From: Trichodelitschia bisporula
Taxonomy: Eukaryota > Ascomycota > Dothideomycetes > Phaeotrichales > Phaeotrichaceae
Length of the DNA: 64,000 nucleotides
Assembly (NCBI GenBank): GCA_010356995.1
Contig: ML996701.1
Span: 127,160-191,159, forward strand
Direction: 5' to 3'
Under the pieces are notes generated by a model, which had not been told where the DNA came from, searched no databases, and saw only the letters and a list, made by a program, of their open reading frames with translations. This document shows, one piece after another, positions 45,950 to 58,190 of the stretch (within the stretch, counting starts at the first letter, position 1; each line of letters starts with the position of its first letter). Position numbers and translations under genes: made by a program.

Positions 45950-48900
45950 CGTATCAACCTGTAAAGGGCAGGATATGCGAGCGCTGCCAGTCTGGAACCG
46001 CCTCCGAATCCCCTTTGCCGAGGCGCAACATCTAGGCCAGTCGACGAGGGGACGTCACTGCATGCCGCGAGCCCTCATTCGCCAGGACTCTCGAATAGCC
46101 TTTGGACGGCGTGCAGTCCTTTGCACGATGTACCGTAAAGGGCCTAGGAAAAGGAGAGCAGGACCGTAAGCAGTCGGGTGACCGCTGGGCATCTCCTAAA
46201 CTGATGCCAAACGCGCATACGGTGACGCTGGAGCGATATGAGTGGCAAAAAGGCGATGCGGTTGTCGGATGATAGTGGCGAGCCTCCCGGTGCGGCCATG
46301 GCGACATTATGCCTGGATGAAACCAAACAGCGCCGCCTCGTACGGTGCCTTCCGGAGTCCGGCTCGACGCACGGATGCCCTATGCAGAGATGCAGCGCGT
46401 TTCGGCGATGAACAAGGCTAGCAGGGCGTAAAAAGAGCGGATTGGGGAGATTGAGCTGGCGTCAGTATCAGATTTCCGATTTCAAATTTCTGCGGAGAAG
46501 GAGGCTGAGTGATCGACCATGGCACCCGCGTGATGGTGGAGCGCGAGACGACGCGACGTCGTCATGACTGAGATGGCGGCGACTCGAGAGATGCGAAGCC
46601 CTAGACTGAACGGCGGTGTGGAGCAGATACACCACCGCGCGGTGGACGTGGACGAAAACCGAGCTCGCGGTTCGTGTGACGGTCGCAGTCCACGTCGCTC
46701 TGTAAACATCGGGATGCCAGCCAGACGGCCGGACTCCAGCCTAGCGCCCGCACAACGCGAACAACAGCCAATATTGCTCCGAAAGCCATGAAGCCCACCA
46801 CGTATTCCAGAGCGCAATTAAAATGCCGTCGCGAAGAAATGCAAGAAGCCCCGCGTCCATTGGCCAGGGCGCTCGCTGCGCAGCGAGGCTTGAGGCACGC
46901 CTCGCCATCCCGCAACAGCTGGAGGGGTCACGTCGTGTCCTGCACATCGGTGACTTTATGCCGATCCTCCCAACGGCGCCTGGGCATCTCTAGTACAACG
47001 CATGTTCCTCTCGCCTTCCTGCATGTACTCCAATTAGAGGCAACGAGCGGACGACAGCCGCACGCCCACCGCCTATCGGCGCGCGTGCCTGACTGGCAGC
47101 ACTCATCCTTCATTCATAGCCTCGGAACGAACGGCGTCGGGAGCAGCATAGGTAGACCAGTCCACCCACGTAGCCGTACGGGGGACAATCAGCGCAAACA
47201 TCGGCAAGCCAGGCCATGCCGGCCCCTAGGCGGGGCAGGGCGGTCGCTCATTCGCTGCCTGCCGCACCCGCAGATCGCGACGTGATCGGCGACCAGGTGG
47301 GTTAATCTCCGAGACGTGGGCCGGGCGAGCAACAATCACCAGGCACGCGCTCGCGCTGGATGTCGCGGTACGGGCTGCAGGACGCTGCTGCTGCGCGCCC
47401 CGACGTCGACGCACGCCCCGTCGTACGTGATGCCGCTAGCCGAGCAAGCTGCGCAGCGCGTCGAGGACCCCGACAGCGGGAGATGTGATGGGCCTGCCGC
47501 GAGGTTCGAGCAGTTGGCGGGGCCTGTCAGGCGGCGAACGGATGTAAGGCTGCCCGGCGGGAATGTCATGTCAAAGTAAAAGTCAAAGTCGAAGTACGTA
47601 TCCCGCTCCTGCCCCCGCTTCGGGCCTGCCCAGAGCGGAATTCGTCGGCGCCGTCGCAGCACTACGGCTGATCGGCACCCACACCGGGACGGCAACGTGC
47701 CTACCGTTCTCACGGCGACGGGTTCGCGCGTGCGGAACACGCCCTGCGGTCTATCCCGGTCATCGGGACTGAAGACCCCATGCGTCGCTGCGACATATCG
47801 AACTGGTGCGAGGATGCGAGGTTGATGCTCGCACCCGACACACGTCCTCCGTACTGTAACCCACGCGCAGCGAACACTTGCATTTCGCCGCTTTCTGCAC
47901 AAAGCCCGTCTACCACGCGCATGCCCCTCTTCCCCCTCCTTCGCCAAGCGCCGCGGCAAGCGGGCCTCGCAGCACATCCACCCCGCACTGAGCCTGCAAA
48001 CGGCATGCCGCGATATGCGCGGCGGGGCCACCCCGCACGACCTGCATCATCTGGCGGCGCATCGCGCAGCTCGCGTCTGCCACCTACCTTCGCAGCGCTC
48101 CTGGACACTAGCAGCCCGCACTCACTCCACCGTCATCGGTACCCACACCCCTCGGGACATCCGCACGGCCCCGTCGGCGCCCGCCCTACCGAAGAGAAGA
48201 GCGGTGACCTCCCCCCATGCCCTCGCAATATCCGCGCTCCACGTAGAGGGAGGACGTGTTACGTTTCGCTGTCGTGGCTTATAGGTAACGCGGTACAACA
48301 GCGCAGGGCAGGGCCGCTGCGTCAGCGTCAGGGGCGCGCAGCGCGCGCGCAACCGGTCCTGTCGCGTTTACCCGCGTTACGCAGCGCAGTGGGGAGTCCA
48401 AACTCCGGACCGCGGGCGGTGGGTGCTGCATGGCCTACGAGGTTCTGCCAAAGTCTGGGACGGAGGGCCGCACAGGACTCACCGACAAGGCTGTCGTGCG
48501 AGCGTGCGCCTGCGCCGTAACGGACTTGCGTGGGAGGTAGTGGGTGTCGCGACGTGCGCACCGCAGCGGCGGCATATATGTGTGGGACTGAGGAGCTGCC
48601 AATACGTTGCGCTATTGCTTTGTACCGCTTGCCGCTCTGCAACGGTTGCGCCTGGCGGCCCCACGGCCGCAGCGACACGAACCACTGTGCCATGTCGGCG
48701 TTGCTGGGGGCGGGGAAAAGAGGTGGGACCACGATGAGAGGATGTGGTGTTCCCCGTGGATTTTCTGTCGTCGACGGATGTTATTGTTTTACCTTGATGC
48801 CACTGCGATGGAGGTTGCGTGGCGGGTGTGGAGCTGCCGCCCTGAAGGCTGTGCTCGAGACTTACATCCGTACAGTACCTTACGTTCTGGGGACGGTAAC

Positions 48901-51900
48901 GAAGACTGGAGTGGCTGCTTTCGGGCGACGGGACCAGCAGACGGGCGTCTCACAGGGCTCTTCCCTTGCCCTTCTTTTGCGGCGAGCAGCAGCAAGGGGA
49001 GCCCATGAATCGAATCCGAACTGCGGCCCGGGATGACTGGAGAAAAGTCCCAAGGGCGGAAACGAGGTAATGGCAAGCAGTTGGCCAGTGGTGAAGAGAT
49101 GCGAAGAACCGCAAGCCTCCCAAGCGAGATTATTGCCATCCCAGACGGACGACCCTCCGCCTCCCTTCCGTTCGGCAACGTTGCGGTTGGATAAAATTTC
49201 CTAAATTCCGGGATGCCGGACAAGGATGGGGCGGGTGAGTTCGAGGGTCGAGAAAAGCGGCGCGGAAAGACGTGAGGCCTCGAAGACTCGAAGCCTCACG
49301 GAAGACGACGATCGTTGAAGCGAGCCAAAAAATATAAAGCGCCTCAAATTCAATATCTGACCGCTCATTCGTTCGCGCAATCTGGAATTCTGAAAACCCA
49401 CCTCGGGCGCCTCGCGCGCCATGGCGCTGAAAGAGATGATCGACGGATTCGGTGATCTGCACGGGATTTGCTTTTTCGTTCTTTTCGTTCCTTCGTTCTC
49501 TAACCTATGTTGCGAAAGTGGCGGGGCACGCGCCAGCCGCCAATCGATCTCATCGACGCCTGGGCGCCGCATATGGCGCACATCTTAGAACACGAATATG
49601 CGGCGGACAGCACCAGGTTATTTCCAACATCGCGCCTAGTTACAGGACTTGATGTCCAAGGGACCCATTGTTCAGCGGCCGGAACCGGGAGACGTGAGCG
49701 CACACGGCGCCTCGAGCATTGCCTCTGTGCAGCGCGGGGACAAGGCACTGGCTTAGCAAATCTGTCGGCAGCCAGCGCGAGCGGGGATGGTACTCCATCC
49801 ACGACGGAGTCGCGCTGTGCAGTAGTTCCCATGTATGAGAGCCACGCCGGCGGCACGTGCAGTAACCTCACGAGACAGACCGCAAGTCCAGCTCACTGTC
49901 ACGACTCCCAAGTCAATCCGAAGCCGGTAAGTCAGTGACAGCAGGTCCCGCCACCACCGGCGCGGTCAAATAAATCCTCCACATGCACACTCCCCGCTAG
50001 CCGTCTCACCTCTTCCCGTAGACTGCAGGGCGGGCGCGCGGTTTCGCGGTTTCGTCGGTTACTCGGCCGTGCTCGATTCAGTTTCATGGCGAAGCGGTCC
50101 GTGCGGCACGGCGCCACTGGAGCGGGCGGTCGAGTCCGCGGTGAGAGCATCATCAGGTAACTTAGGGCTAATGGGGGATACAGTAGAGAAGATGGGAATG
50201 GGGCCAAGGATATGCAATTCCAGAATGCGTAGGCCAAGGTTGTTGCAGGAGCGGGCGAGCCCGCTTCCGACCTTTGCGCGACGCCGCGAGTCCGGGGATG
50301 ATGCTGGCAACGTTGTAGGACGCTTCATGCGTAGGGGTCCGAGAGGCCGGGTGTAGTGGGGAGACAATCGGGCTGACTGAGGGAGAAGAGGAGATGTCGA
50401 AGTTGCTATCGACAGTTGGTTTGAGAGATATTGCGGCGACACCATGTCACTGTTGATGTTTTCTCTTCGAGGCTCGGACAAAGTGGAGGGGGTCGACGTT
50501 GTTGTTGTGGTTGCCTCATACCGCCCCACTCGGGACTAGCGTTGAGCATGGATCCGTTCCGCATCGCATGGCTATCCTTGCGGGCAGCCTTGCGGGTGTT
50601 CCCCTCGGACAGGGGAGGCGAGTCGGACATATTTTGTGTGGCCTGCACAAGTCCTGTGTCGCAACGTCACGCTTTGGTGCTGCGAGAAAGAATGGCCTAC
50701 GCCGGGCTGTGGGTTGACAGGCTGTGGGTGCTGTGCTCTTGCAGCTCCCTCTCCCTTTCATATCTGCTGACAATGGTCATTCCCGTCTCTCCTCACCACT
50801 CTTGGAGCACGGAACACGACATCGACAAAGTCCAGCCTCGTGACGTTCAGTCCTCGCGATCTCCACTCCTTGCGCCCTAGCGGGTCGAGATGGTGTTCTC
50901 CGCGTGTGGCGTAACAGGGCTCGCTGGCGGTGGGTTTCGAATACGGCAAGTCGGGTGTGAAAAGGTGGTGGTGCCTGACAGACGTCTGACGTCGGTCGTT
51001 CATCTGCGCTCGTGCCTGATTCATGCCTGGCGCGTGGCAGGGAGCCCGTTTCGTGTGCGCCAAGTCTCCGGCCGTGTCCCAATTCGGAATGTCTGCGGGC
51101 GGTCGAGTGCTGGAGAGGGAAGGGGATGATCGAAGAGGGAAAGAGGGGAGGAGATGGATGGGGATGGGTGGCAGCTGTCAAGACCGATGGGGGCATGGCG
51201 CGGAGCATCAAGAGTCAGAGAGAGGGGTGGGTTTGATGCGCGCAGCGTGTCCCTTTGCACCCTGCAGCCCATCCCGTGCATCTGGAGGCTTTCTGTTTGG
51301 GAAAGGAGAAAGTCTGCTTACGGCCGTTGAGGGCAAGCCAAAAGTCATGCTGTTGGGCGAGAAGAGGAGGAGAGTTGGAGAGTGAAAAGCAAGAGATACG
51401 AGCGAAAGAGAGACACGCAGCAGAGACACGCAGCAGAGACACGCAGCAGAGCCCGGCAACGTCAAGTCGGCAATCCTCACGGTGTGATTCGTCTGCAGAA
51501 GTGCGTTCGGAGCTTTCTTCGCCCGGCCGTTTGCAGTTTTCTGCAAGCGCGTTGTCTGTTTGGCCCATGCCGCGAGTTCCCCAACCGGGTGCATTACCTG
51601 TCTTTCTTTCGCAGCTCTCTTCTACCCGCCATCGCCTTATTTGCTGCATCTAGATTTCCGACTTCCGACTCTCGATTGGCCCCGCCCTTAACGTTATTTG
51701 CGCACGCAGTCTATCTCGTTAATCTGTCGTCTTGTCTGTTCTGTAATTCTGTCGCTTTTCTCGCTTCACTCGCTCGCCCTCTAAACGCACTTCGGGCCCT
51801 GCGCCGATCAGCCGCCCCATCAATCTCGCACCCCGCTGCCTGCCCTCTCTCGCCCTAGTTCAACAGTGTAGCCAGCCTCGCGCAAGGGCACACCACCATC

Positions 51901-54900
51901 AGCAACCCACTCAGCGCATCCACACCCGTCCATCTCACCTCTCCCCCTCGCAGCAGCAACGCATTGCACAGCGACCGTCGACCGTCGTACCACGAGAAGT
52001 GCTCGTGCCTGGTTACCTTCTACCTCGTAAAGCAAGCAAGCAAGCCCGCAAGGATGTCCCCCTCATGGAATGTTCCCGCCGCCGTGGCAGCCGCTGGTCG
52101 GCAACCCAGTCCAGACAGGGTGCCGTCATTGATGATGATCCGTCCATCGCGCTGCGAGTGCGTCCCCCGGCCCAGGATCCAGCGCATCCCTGTTTACCCC
52201 GTTCTGAGCCCTGCGCAGGGATATCACGTAAATGTATTGTACCACTCATTTCCATTCTATACGCGCTTGTCATCCAAGCAACCCTCTACGGTAGGCCTCT
52301 CCTCTTCACTACCACCACCAATCCTTCCACCATCATTATACCCGACCCCACGACTCCCCAAATCCAATCAGACCATTCTGCACAGCCCCCAACGGAGGTA
52401 TCCCCCGCACCGTCAGCTCCCCAAGTCTCCTCGCGGCGCGCATCATAATTCACAGCAAGCCAACGAAGGTGCGGTACGAGTCTCGACGTCGCCGCGGGTG
52501 GCACGTGCGTATTCCTGACGAGGCTTGAAGGGTGGGCGATCCGCACGGGGCACCACGAGGCAGGTGCGGGCGGGCGTACCTGATCTGTGCCTGGGAGGAG
52601 GCGGCCTGAGTGTTTGAAGTGCGGCGCTGCGTCATGTTAAGCTATGATTAGCATCTGAGGGTTTTGCGGGGAGGCGGTGGGTGTTTTGGGCGTGGGCGCT
52701 TTTCTGGTCTGATCTTTTTGAATCACTGGAGAATGCGGCTAATCGTGAGGTGTGAGGACAGATATGCTGTGAGAATCACGGCTTTGGATGAGGTTGAGAA
52801 GAAGCATCTACGCACGAATTGCCGTTGGCCGGTTAAGAGAAGTAGATCTGATAGTCGCACAAAGCTGTCGAATAGACTGAGCTTAAGGCGACGGACCTAT
52901 CATCTCTCCATCCTTCCATCGAATCTTCACCACCAACCAACATCACAACCTCCATCCACGTTCAGCTCTGCCACCGGACCCCGCCCCGCGCGCACCGAAA
53001 ACACATCCCTCCCTGGCCCGCCGCCAGACGGTGACGCGCAGCGTCGCAGCGCGATGTTTCGAATAGGCCGATTGGCGCCATCTTTCTGGCTTTGCCCATT
53101 TCGTCCTGTTTCCCGCGCAGCCGTTGCCGTTGATGCGCTGCAGGGAAAAGGGTAGAGGGAAAGCGGGCGTCATCGATCTTTTTCGCTGTGGTACGGCGCG
53201 CTGTTTCCATGCTTCTATCTCCACCGACGGATGTCCCATGTCATGATCTACCCGAGTTTCGTCCGCCGTCGAGTCGTCGATATCCTGGTGAGTTTGAACC
53301 TTACCTAGCAGCTTCACTTACCCTACTTTCAATACGCCCATCGTCCTCCATACCGTACCACCACCATGTACCGTTGTACACCACTCCATCTACGACTGCA
53401 AGGATACACCCCGCAACACCCCATATCCTCACCTGCGAGATCCACCTTCCCACCCAGAGCACCACCAGCAACCCCGGCGCGGGACTGTAACACATCTCGC
53501 TCGCCCTAATGATCCGCCGGGAACAAGAGAGCCCAAGGAAACCCTCGGTCAGCAAGTCCAGCATCAAGCATCAAGCATCAAGCATCACCATCCAAACACC
53601 CAATTGCCCAGGGCACGGCGCGAGCCAGGAACCCCGCCTAACCTACCCACATACAGTACCCAATCCATATCCAGTACGGGACCCGCAAATCACCCGGACG
53701 AGGCAACCAAATGACAGCAGTTCGCCATGCCCAGCACCTTCCATCCCAGCATCCCATACATGGACCCGTCCCCTCGGCCACCAAGCATCAAACACCAACC
53801 CATCATCCCTCCCCGTACCATCCGGCAACCCCAATCCCCGTCCCCCATCTCCCAAAGCAGACTCCCCCATGAACACCCCCGCAGACCAGTAAACAGGCTC
53901 TCTCTCCCAGAGCGCATCCAGCCCCGCGAACGCCGTTGCTCCCAACAGCATGCGCCCCATGTCCCAGCGGCGCATCATGCCAAACCTCACCACCAGTATC
54001 CAAGCATCGCGACCATTCTTGCACAGCCCCACGCTTAACGACCCCCGAAACCTCGCCGTCCCTCAGGCTCAGACTCAGTCGTAGAAGGAACGCATGCCCC
54101 GTTGAAACGCCCACCACCCCGGGATTGAAACTCCCCGCGAGTCCCACTCTCCTAACTCAGCCCCGCTAAACATTCAATGCACCACACAGGTAAATGCCGG
54201 GTACATGCCGGCGCCGGCGCGTTCCCCATCCGTGAAGCTTCTCCACAAAGCCCGTGTGTAGAAGTAGAGCGTAGTGTTTAACGATGCGCCATTGACCCCA
54301 TCCCACCGCTTATTTTTGGAAATTGATAGCCATGTTACATGCTACAAGCTCCGCAATGCCCATCGTTCCTCACCAAACCCACACACCTGCCTTTCCCCCC
54401 TCCCCCCCCCCCCCCCCACAAACATACTACACTTAGCCTTGCGCCCTAAGCCCGCACCATCTCAAACCCCCAAAGCGCGGGGTTAAACAGCACAAGCGCA
54501 ATGCCCTCCGTTCCCCGGCTCGAACCGCAAACCCGAACCGGCGCATGGTACGTCCTGCGACGCCCGCCCGAACAACGCCCGCCCGAACAACCCCCAAACC
54601 GCGATCCCACAACCCCCCCGAACAATGCCGGTGCGCGATCAAGCCACTACCTCCAAATCTCAGGCACCGCGCCCGAGAGTCCATAAAGTGCCAAGCTCGC
54701 CGCCTCGAGTCTAATCGGATGCGCGACCAGGGAAAAGAGGAACGAGCCAATTCACGCACAGGCACAATTTATCAAGATCCCATGCACCACGAAATCGAGT
54801 AGCATATCTCAGCCTAAACTCCCAAGCTCCATGCCGATCCATAAAAATAACATACCGAAATCTAACCCCAAAACCCCCCCTAGCAAGCCACGCGCCACCA

Positions 54901-56806
54901 TCCACACCCACCCTCCCCCTCCCTCCAACGCCCCCCTCGCGGCGTGGCGCACGCACACGCCCACGGCGTCGCTCGGAGAATAGTCGAAACCTAACGCTAG
55001 CGCTTCACCTGTCAAAACGCTTGCTCAGCGTGTCTTGCCCGGGCGGTTCCCTTGGGTGCCGCAGCCACGCCCTGCCTGATCTGCCCTGCCTTGCCCCAGG
55101 GCGTTGTCGGTAGGGGAGGGTACGATTGCGGTAGCGGGTGCGGGAGGTGCCTGGTGCTGTTTCGTTGTTGCGAGATGGTGAGGGACGGGGCTTGGCCTGG
55201 AGTCGTGGGGAAAGACGATGGTGGAGGCGAGGCTCGAGGCTGCTTGCTTGCTTGCATGGACGAGCGTGAAGTGCGGCAATGGCTGCTGGCCCGCCCGTGA
55301 ACCCGTACCATATCCTGCAGGGCAGGTGTCGTGGTAGCGCGTTGTGTGCCAGATGTCGGCCGCGTATGTATGTGTGGGTGTGTGGTGTGCCAGCAAGCAG
55401 TCTACTCTGGACGTGCAGGCTGTGGAATTAAGAAATAATACGCCCCCCCGCTGCATCGATCAACAAGGCTTCGGCCACAGCTCTCCTCCCCCTCCATCCA
55501 CTCATATTCTCCAATACTTCTCCCAACTCTTCCCTCCGCTTAACCCACAGAGCCAGCGGACAATCGGCCGACGAGCCCGGAAACCTAGATCTCAAGCCCT
55601 CTCCTCCACTCATCGTCCTCACCCCTCCTCCATCTCATCCACATCCTCATCCTCGTTACTCCCCTCCCCCCTCCTCCTCCTTCACCCCCCACCCTAACTC
55701 TTTATCATTCTCAAAAAAAGCTTGAGCCCCAAATAAGGTCAGCGTTGCTAGCAACACCACTCACCATTTGATCGATCGCTGGGGGAAGTACCGCGCCGGC
55801 CAGCTGCAGGCCGAATTAACCTTGCCCTCTCTTTCTCTCACAAGACTTCATTTCCACAACACAAACCCATCTTGCCTTTGCCCGCTGGCCGTCAGCGTAC
55901 ATAATCGCCGTTTTTTTACCCTGCCTTATTTTTTCGTTGCATCCCACCAGGTCGTTCCTCACCTCGTTCGCGCGGCTACTTGCACACTCCAATCCCCCTC
56001 CACCCCCCCTCCCACACCCACCCCATCCAAATCTTGTCGTTGCTGCTTTGCCCTGCTGGCTGCCACCGCTGCTTGCTGCTGCTGCTTCTCCGCTACACAA
56101 CAACCACCCCACGACAGGTGTCCCGGGGCAGGGAACAACAATAACCTTGATCGTGTCCTTGGAAAACCCGGCCTGGTGCAATCCCCGAATCCCAGCGGGG
56201 CTCGAATTCGCACCGCCCGAGCGCCTGCCCATCTAGTCAGCCCAGCAAGCACCCAGCCAGCGAGAGCAAGCAGCAGGGTCAACAAAAGCACCAGCTCGCT
56301 GTCGTAGTTCGTTCCCATCCCATCGAATCGATCCCTCATCTCGGGGAAACACATGGTCCTCCTCGCCGTCTTCGGAATCCAGACCAGCTAAATGCCATTC
56401 TGAGCCACGCATCGGAAGCCGCTTGAAGCCGAAAACAAAAAAGGCCTGCTGAATTTCCTGGTATGTATTTCCCCTCATGAGTGACAGTGACCCTGTTCGT
56501 GTCGAGGAACCGTTTGCTCAAGTGGAACCGGACGCCTGCTGCTGTTTCGGCGTCGGCGACGAGAGAGTGTCATGGCAGCGTGTTGCTCTGCTTGTCGCTG
56601 TGCCACTATCCACCAGATTCGCCCCTCCTCTTCCCTTCCCCCCCCTCCCCCCCAAAATCACCCCTGGGTCATGCCCATAAAGCTCGGCCTCGCATCTCCC
56701 GAAGTCTTCGTTCTGACATCCACAGGAAAACTCTCGTCGAGGAAATTCAGCAAGTCAACAGCATCACCCCACCAGACAACTCAACAGTGACCACCTTTCG
56801 CCCTAC
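45950..56806. other. Long gene-poor tract upstream of the homeobox gene
   Basis: Nearly 11 kb in which I could not assemble a gene. GC-rich parts (46900-48800) give long open frames on several strands at once, a composition effect. From about 51400 onward the plus strand becomes C/T-rich in long blocks (51600-52450, 52900-54180, 55450-56100, 56600-56800), resembling successive leader or promoter modules. A short frame starting at 56477 could act as an upstream open reading frame. It may be an extended regulatory region or host non-coding transcripts. Confidence 0.4.
54402..54417. repeat. Poly-C tract (16 C)
   Basis: A run of sixteen C bases, extended to the left by CCCCCCT, within C-rich sequence. 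It is liable to slippage and to base-calling error, and its complement could form a G-quadruplex. Confidence 0.9.
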
Positions 56807-58190
56807 ATGGAGGCTCCCATCCGCATTCAATCTCTTGCCCCGCACTCTCACTTCTTACCACTTCGTTATTGTTCCACAGAAGTTTACCGCCCCAGGAGTA
56901 GAGACGAAGAGATGACTTCGCCTCGTAGCTTGTATCCGTTTGATGCCACCCGTGATGATCGTTCGGCTTCAGCAAGTCAGCAGCATAAACGGACCGCGAT
57001 CCACTCGCTATCCTCCGGTCACGAATTGTCGGCTGGTTCGATGGCAACTCTCCATCGCACTTATCAACCCCGGGAGATCGAGTCCAGCCCGAGGTTGCTC
57101 CAACGACAGCCGCAAGACGCACCGATGATGTCCGAGTCGAGTAGAACGGACCTCCCATCCATCAGGAGTCAGCCATTCGGATCACCATGGGCCGGTCAGG
57201 CGCCGCCGGCACCCCCATCTCGTCCAAGATCTCCGAGGGGCCAACCGCATGGCAAACTCCCATCATTCGGGGAGGTGAGTTGATGAAAATTTAACCATAT
57301 TTTGATTGTTGCGTTCTCTGATTCGTCTTTTAGCTGCTCAACACCATCCAGGATCAACCGCAGCCCAACGTGCGCCCCAATGGAAGAGCAGGCTCTGTAC
57401 AGGGCCGACCGGATCAGTATGTTACAGCAAGCAACCGTTCTGCAAGAGTCGTTCACCCACCTTCGTGGCCACTGGCAACCGCTCCTGGAAGCAGTTCGGC
57501 AGCTGGTTTCGTAGCAGCATTTTCAGAGCCCAGCTCCCCGCAAGACTTTTCTGGACGCACGTACAGCCCGTCGAGGCGCCCGAGTCGGTCGTATCAAGAC
57601 GCCCATCCGTACGGTTCTGGAACTCTCCACCACAGGGCGCATACCTTGCCAACTCTCCCTTCGTACCGACTGCCACCTGGAGCACCACCGCCTCAAAGTC
57701 AGACACCAACTCGTATCGAGCCGCACGCAAACCCTTTTTCAGCGTCACCCTTTCTCCCAAACGTTAGCCTGGGAGATGCAAGTCACCTTGGAGAGGATCT
57801 TCGGCAGCCGCACGGTGCTCACTGGTCCTACGGAAGGGCGAACAGTCCATACAGCGCGAGAAAGAGGCGGGGTAATCTGCCGAAGGAGGCGACAAAGATA
57901 TTGCGTGGATGGTTTCTTGAGCACCAGGACTCGCCGTACCCGTCGGAGGACGAAAAGACCCGGTTGTGCGAAAAGACACATCTCCAAATGAGCCAGGCAA
58001 GTCCAGAGAGTGGGTCGAACAGACGGCTCCTAACGTTCGCTAGGTCAACAACTGGTTCATCAACGCACGGCGTCGCCTCCCCAGACAAGAGGCCAAAATG
58101 AGGCAGTCTCGCTCATCCACCGTCACGAGTCAAGACTCGAACGGTCCCGATCATGGTCAAGGACACTCGCAGCAATCGCCACTTTCGTGA
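56807..58190 (+). CDS. TALE-class homeodomain transcription factor
   Basis: Nuclear DNA-binding protein. Three exons, 56807-57274, 57334-57996 and 58044-58190, give 425 residues. Residues 1-330 are Ser/Pro/Arg-rich and look disordered. The homeodomain covers about 331-390: KRRGNLPKEATKILRGWF, then the three-residue extension region HQDSPYPSEDEK that defines TALE proteins, then helix 3 VNNWFINARRRL with the diagnostic Trp-Phe-x-Asn-x-Arg. A 35-residue Ser/Gln-rich tail ends the protein. Intron 1 is 59 nt with GT..AG. Intron 2 (57997-58043, 47 nt) begins GCAAGT and ends TAG, with branch point CTAAC; only this GC-AG splice gives an intact homeodomain. Met at 56907 or so (MTSPRSLYPFD) is an alternative start if an acceptor upstream of it is used. 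It resembles the Cup9/TGIF-like fungal group, not mating-type HD1 proteins. Confidence 0.88.
57997..58043 (+). other. GC-AG intron inside the homeodomain
   Basis: Donor CAG/GCAAGT, branch CTAAC, acceptor GCTAG. The 47-nt length equals the local intron size. The junction falls between MSQ and VNNWFIN at the start of recognition helix 3. No GT donor nearby restores the frame. Confidence 0.8.

Noticed and set aside
46900-48800. Several long, overlapping open frames on both strands (for example 47336-48031 minus, 47780-48520 plus)
   Set aside because: GC-rich DNA makes stops rare in all frames. The translations are Arg/Pro/Ala-rich with no domain, and overlapping frames on opposite strands cannot all be real.
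54510-54545. Minus-strand GGTTCGAGCC resembling a tRNA B box
   Set aside because: The flanks do not form a five-base T-stem and no A box or acceptor stem is found at the right distance.
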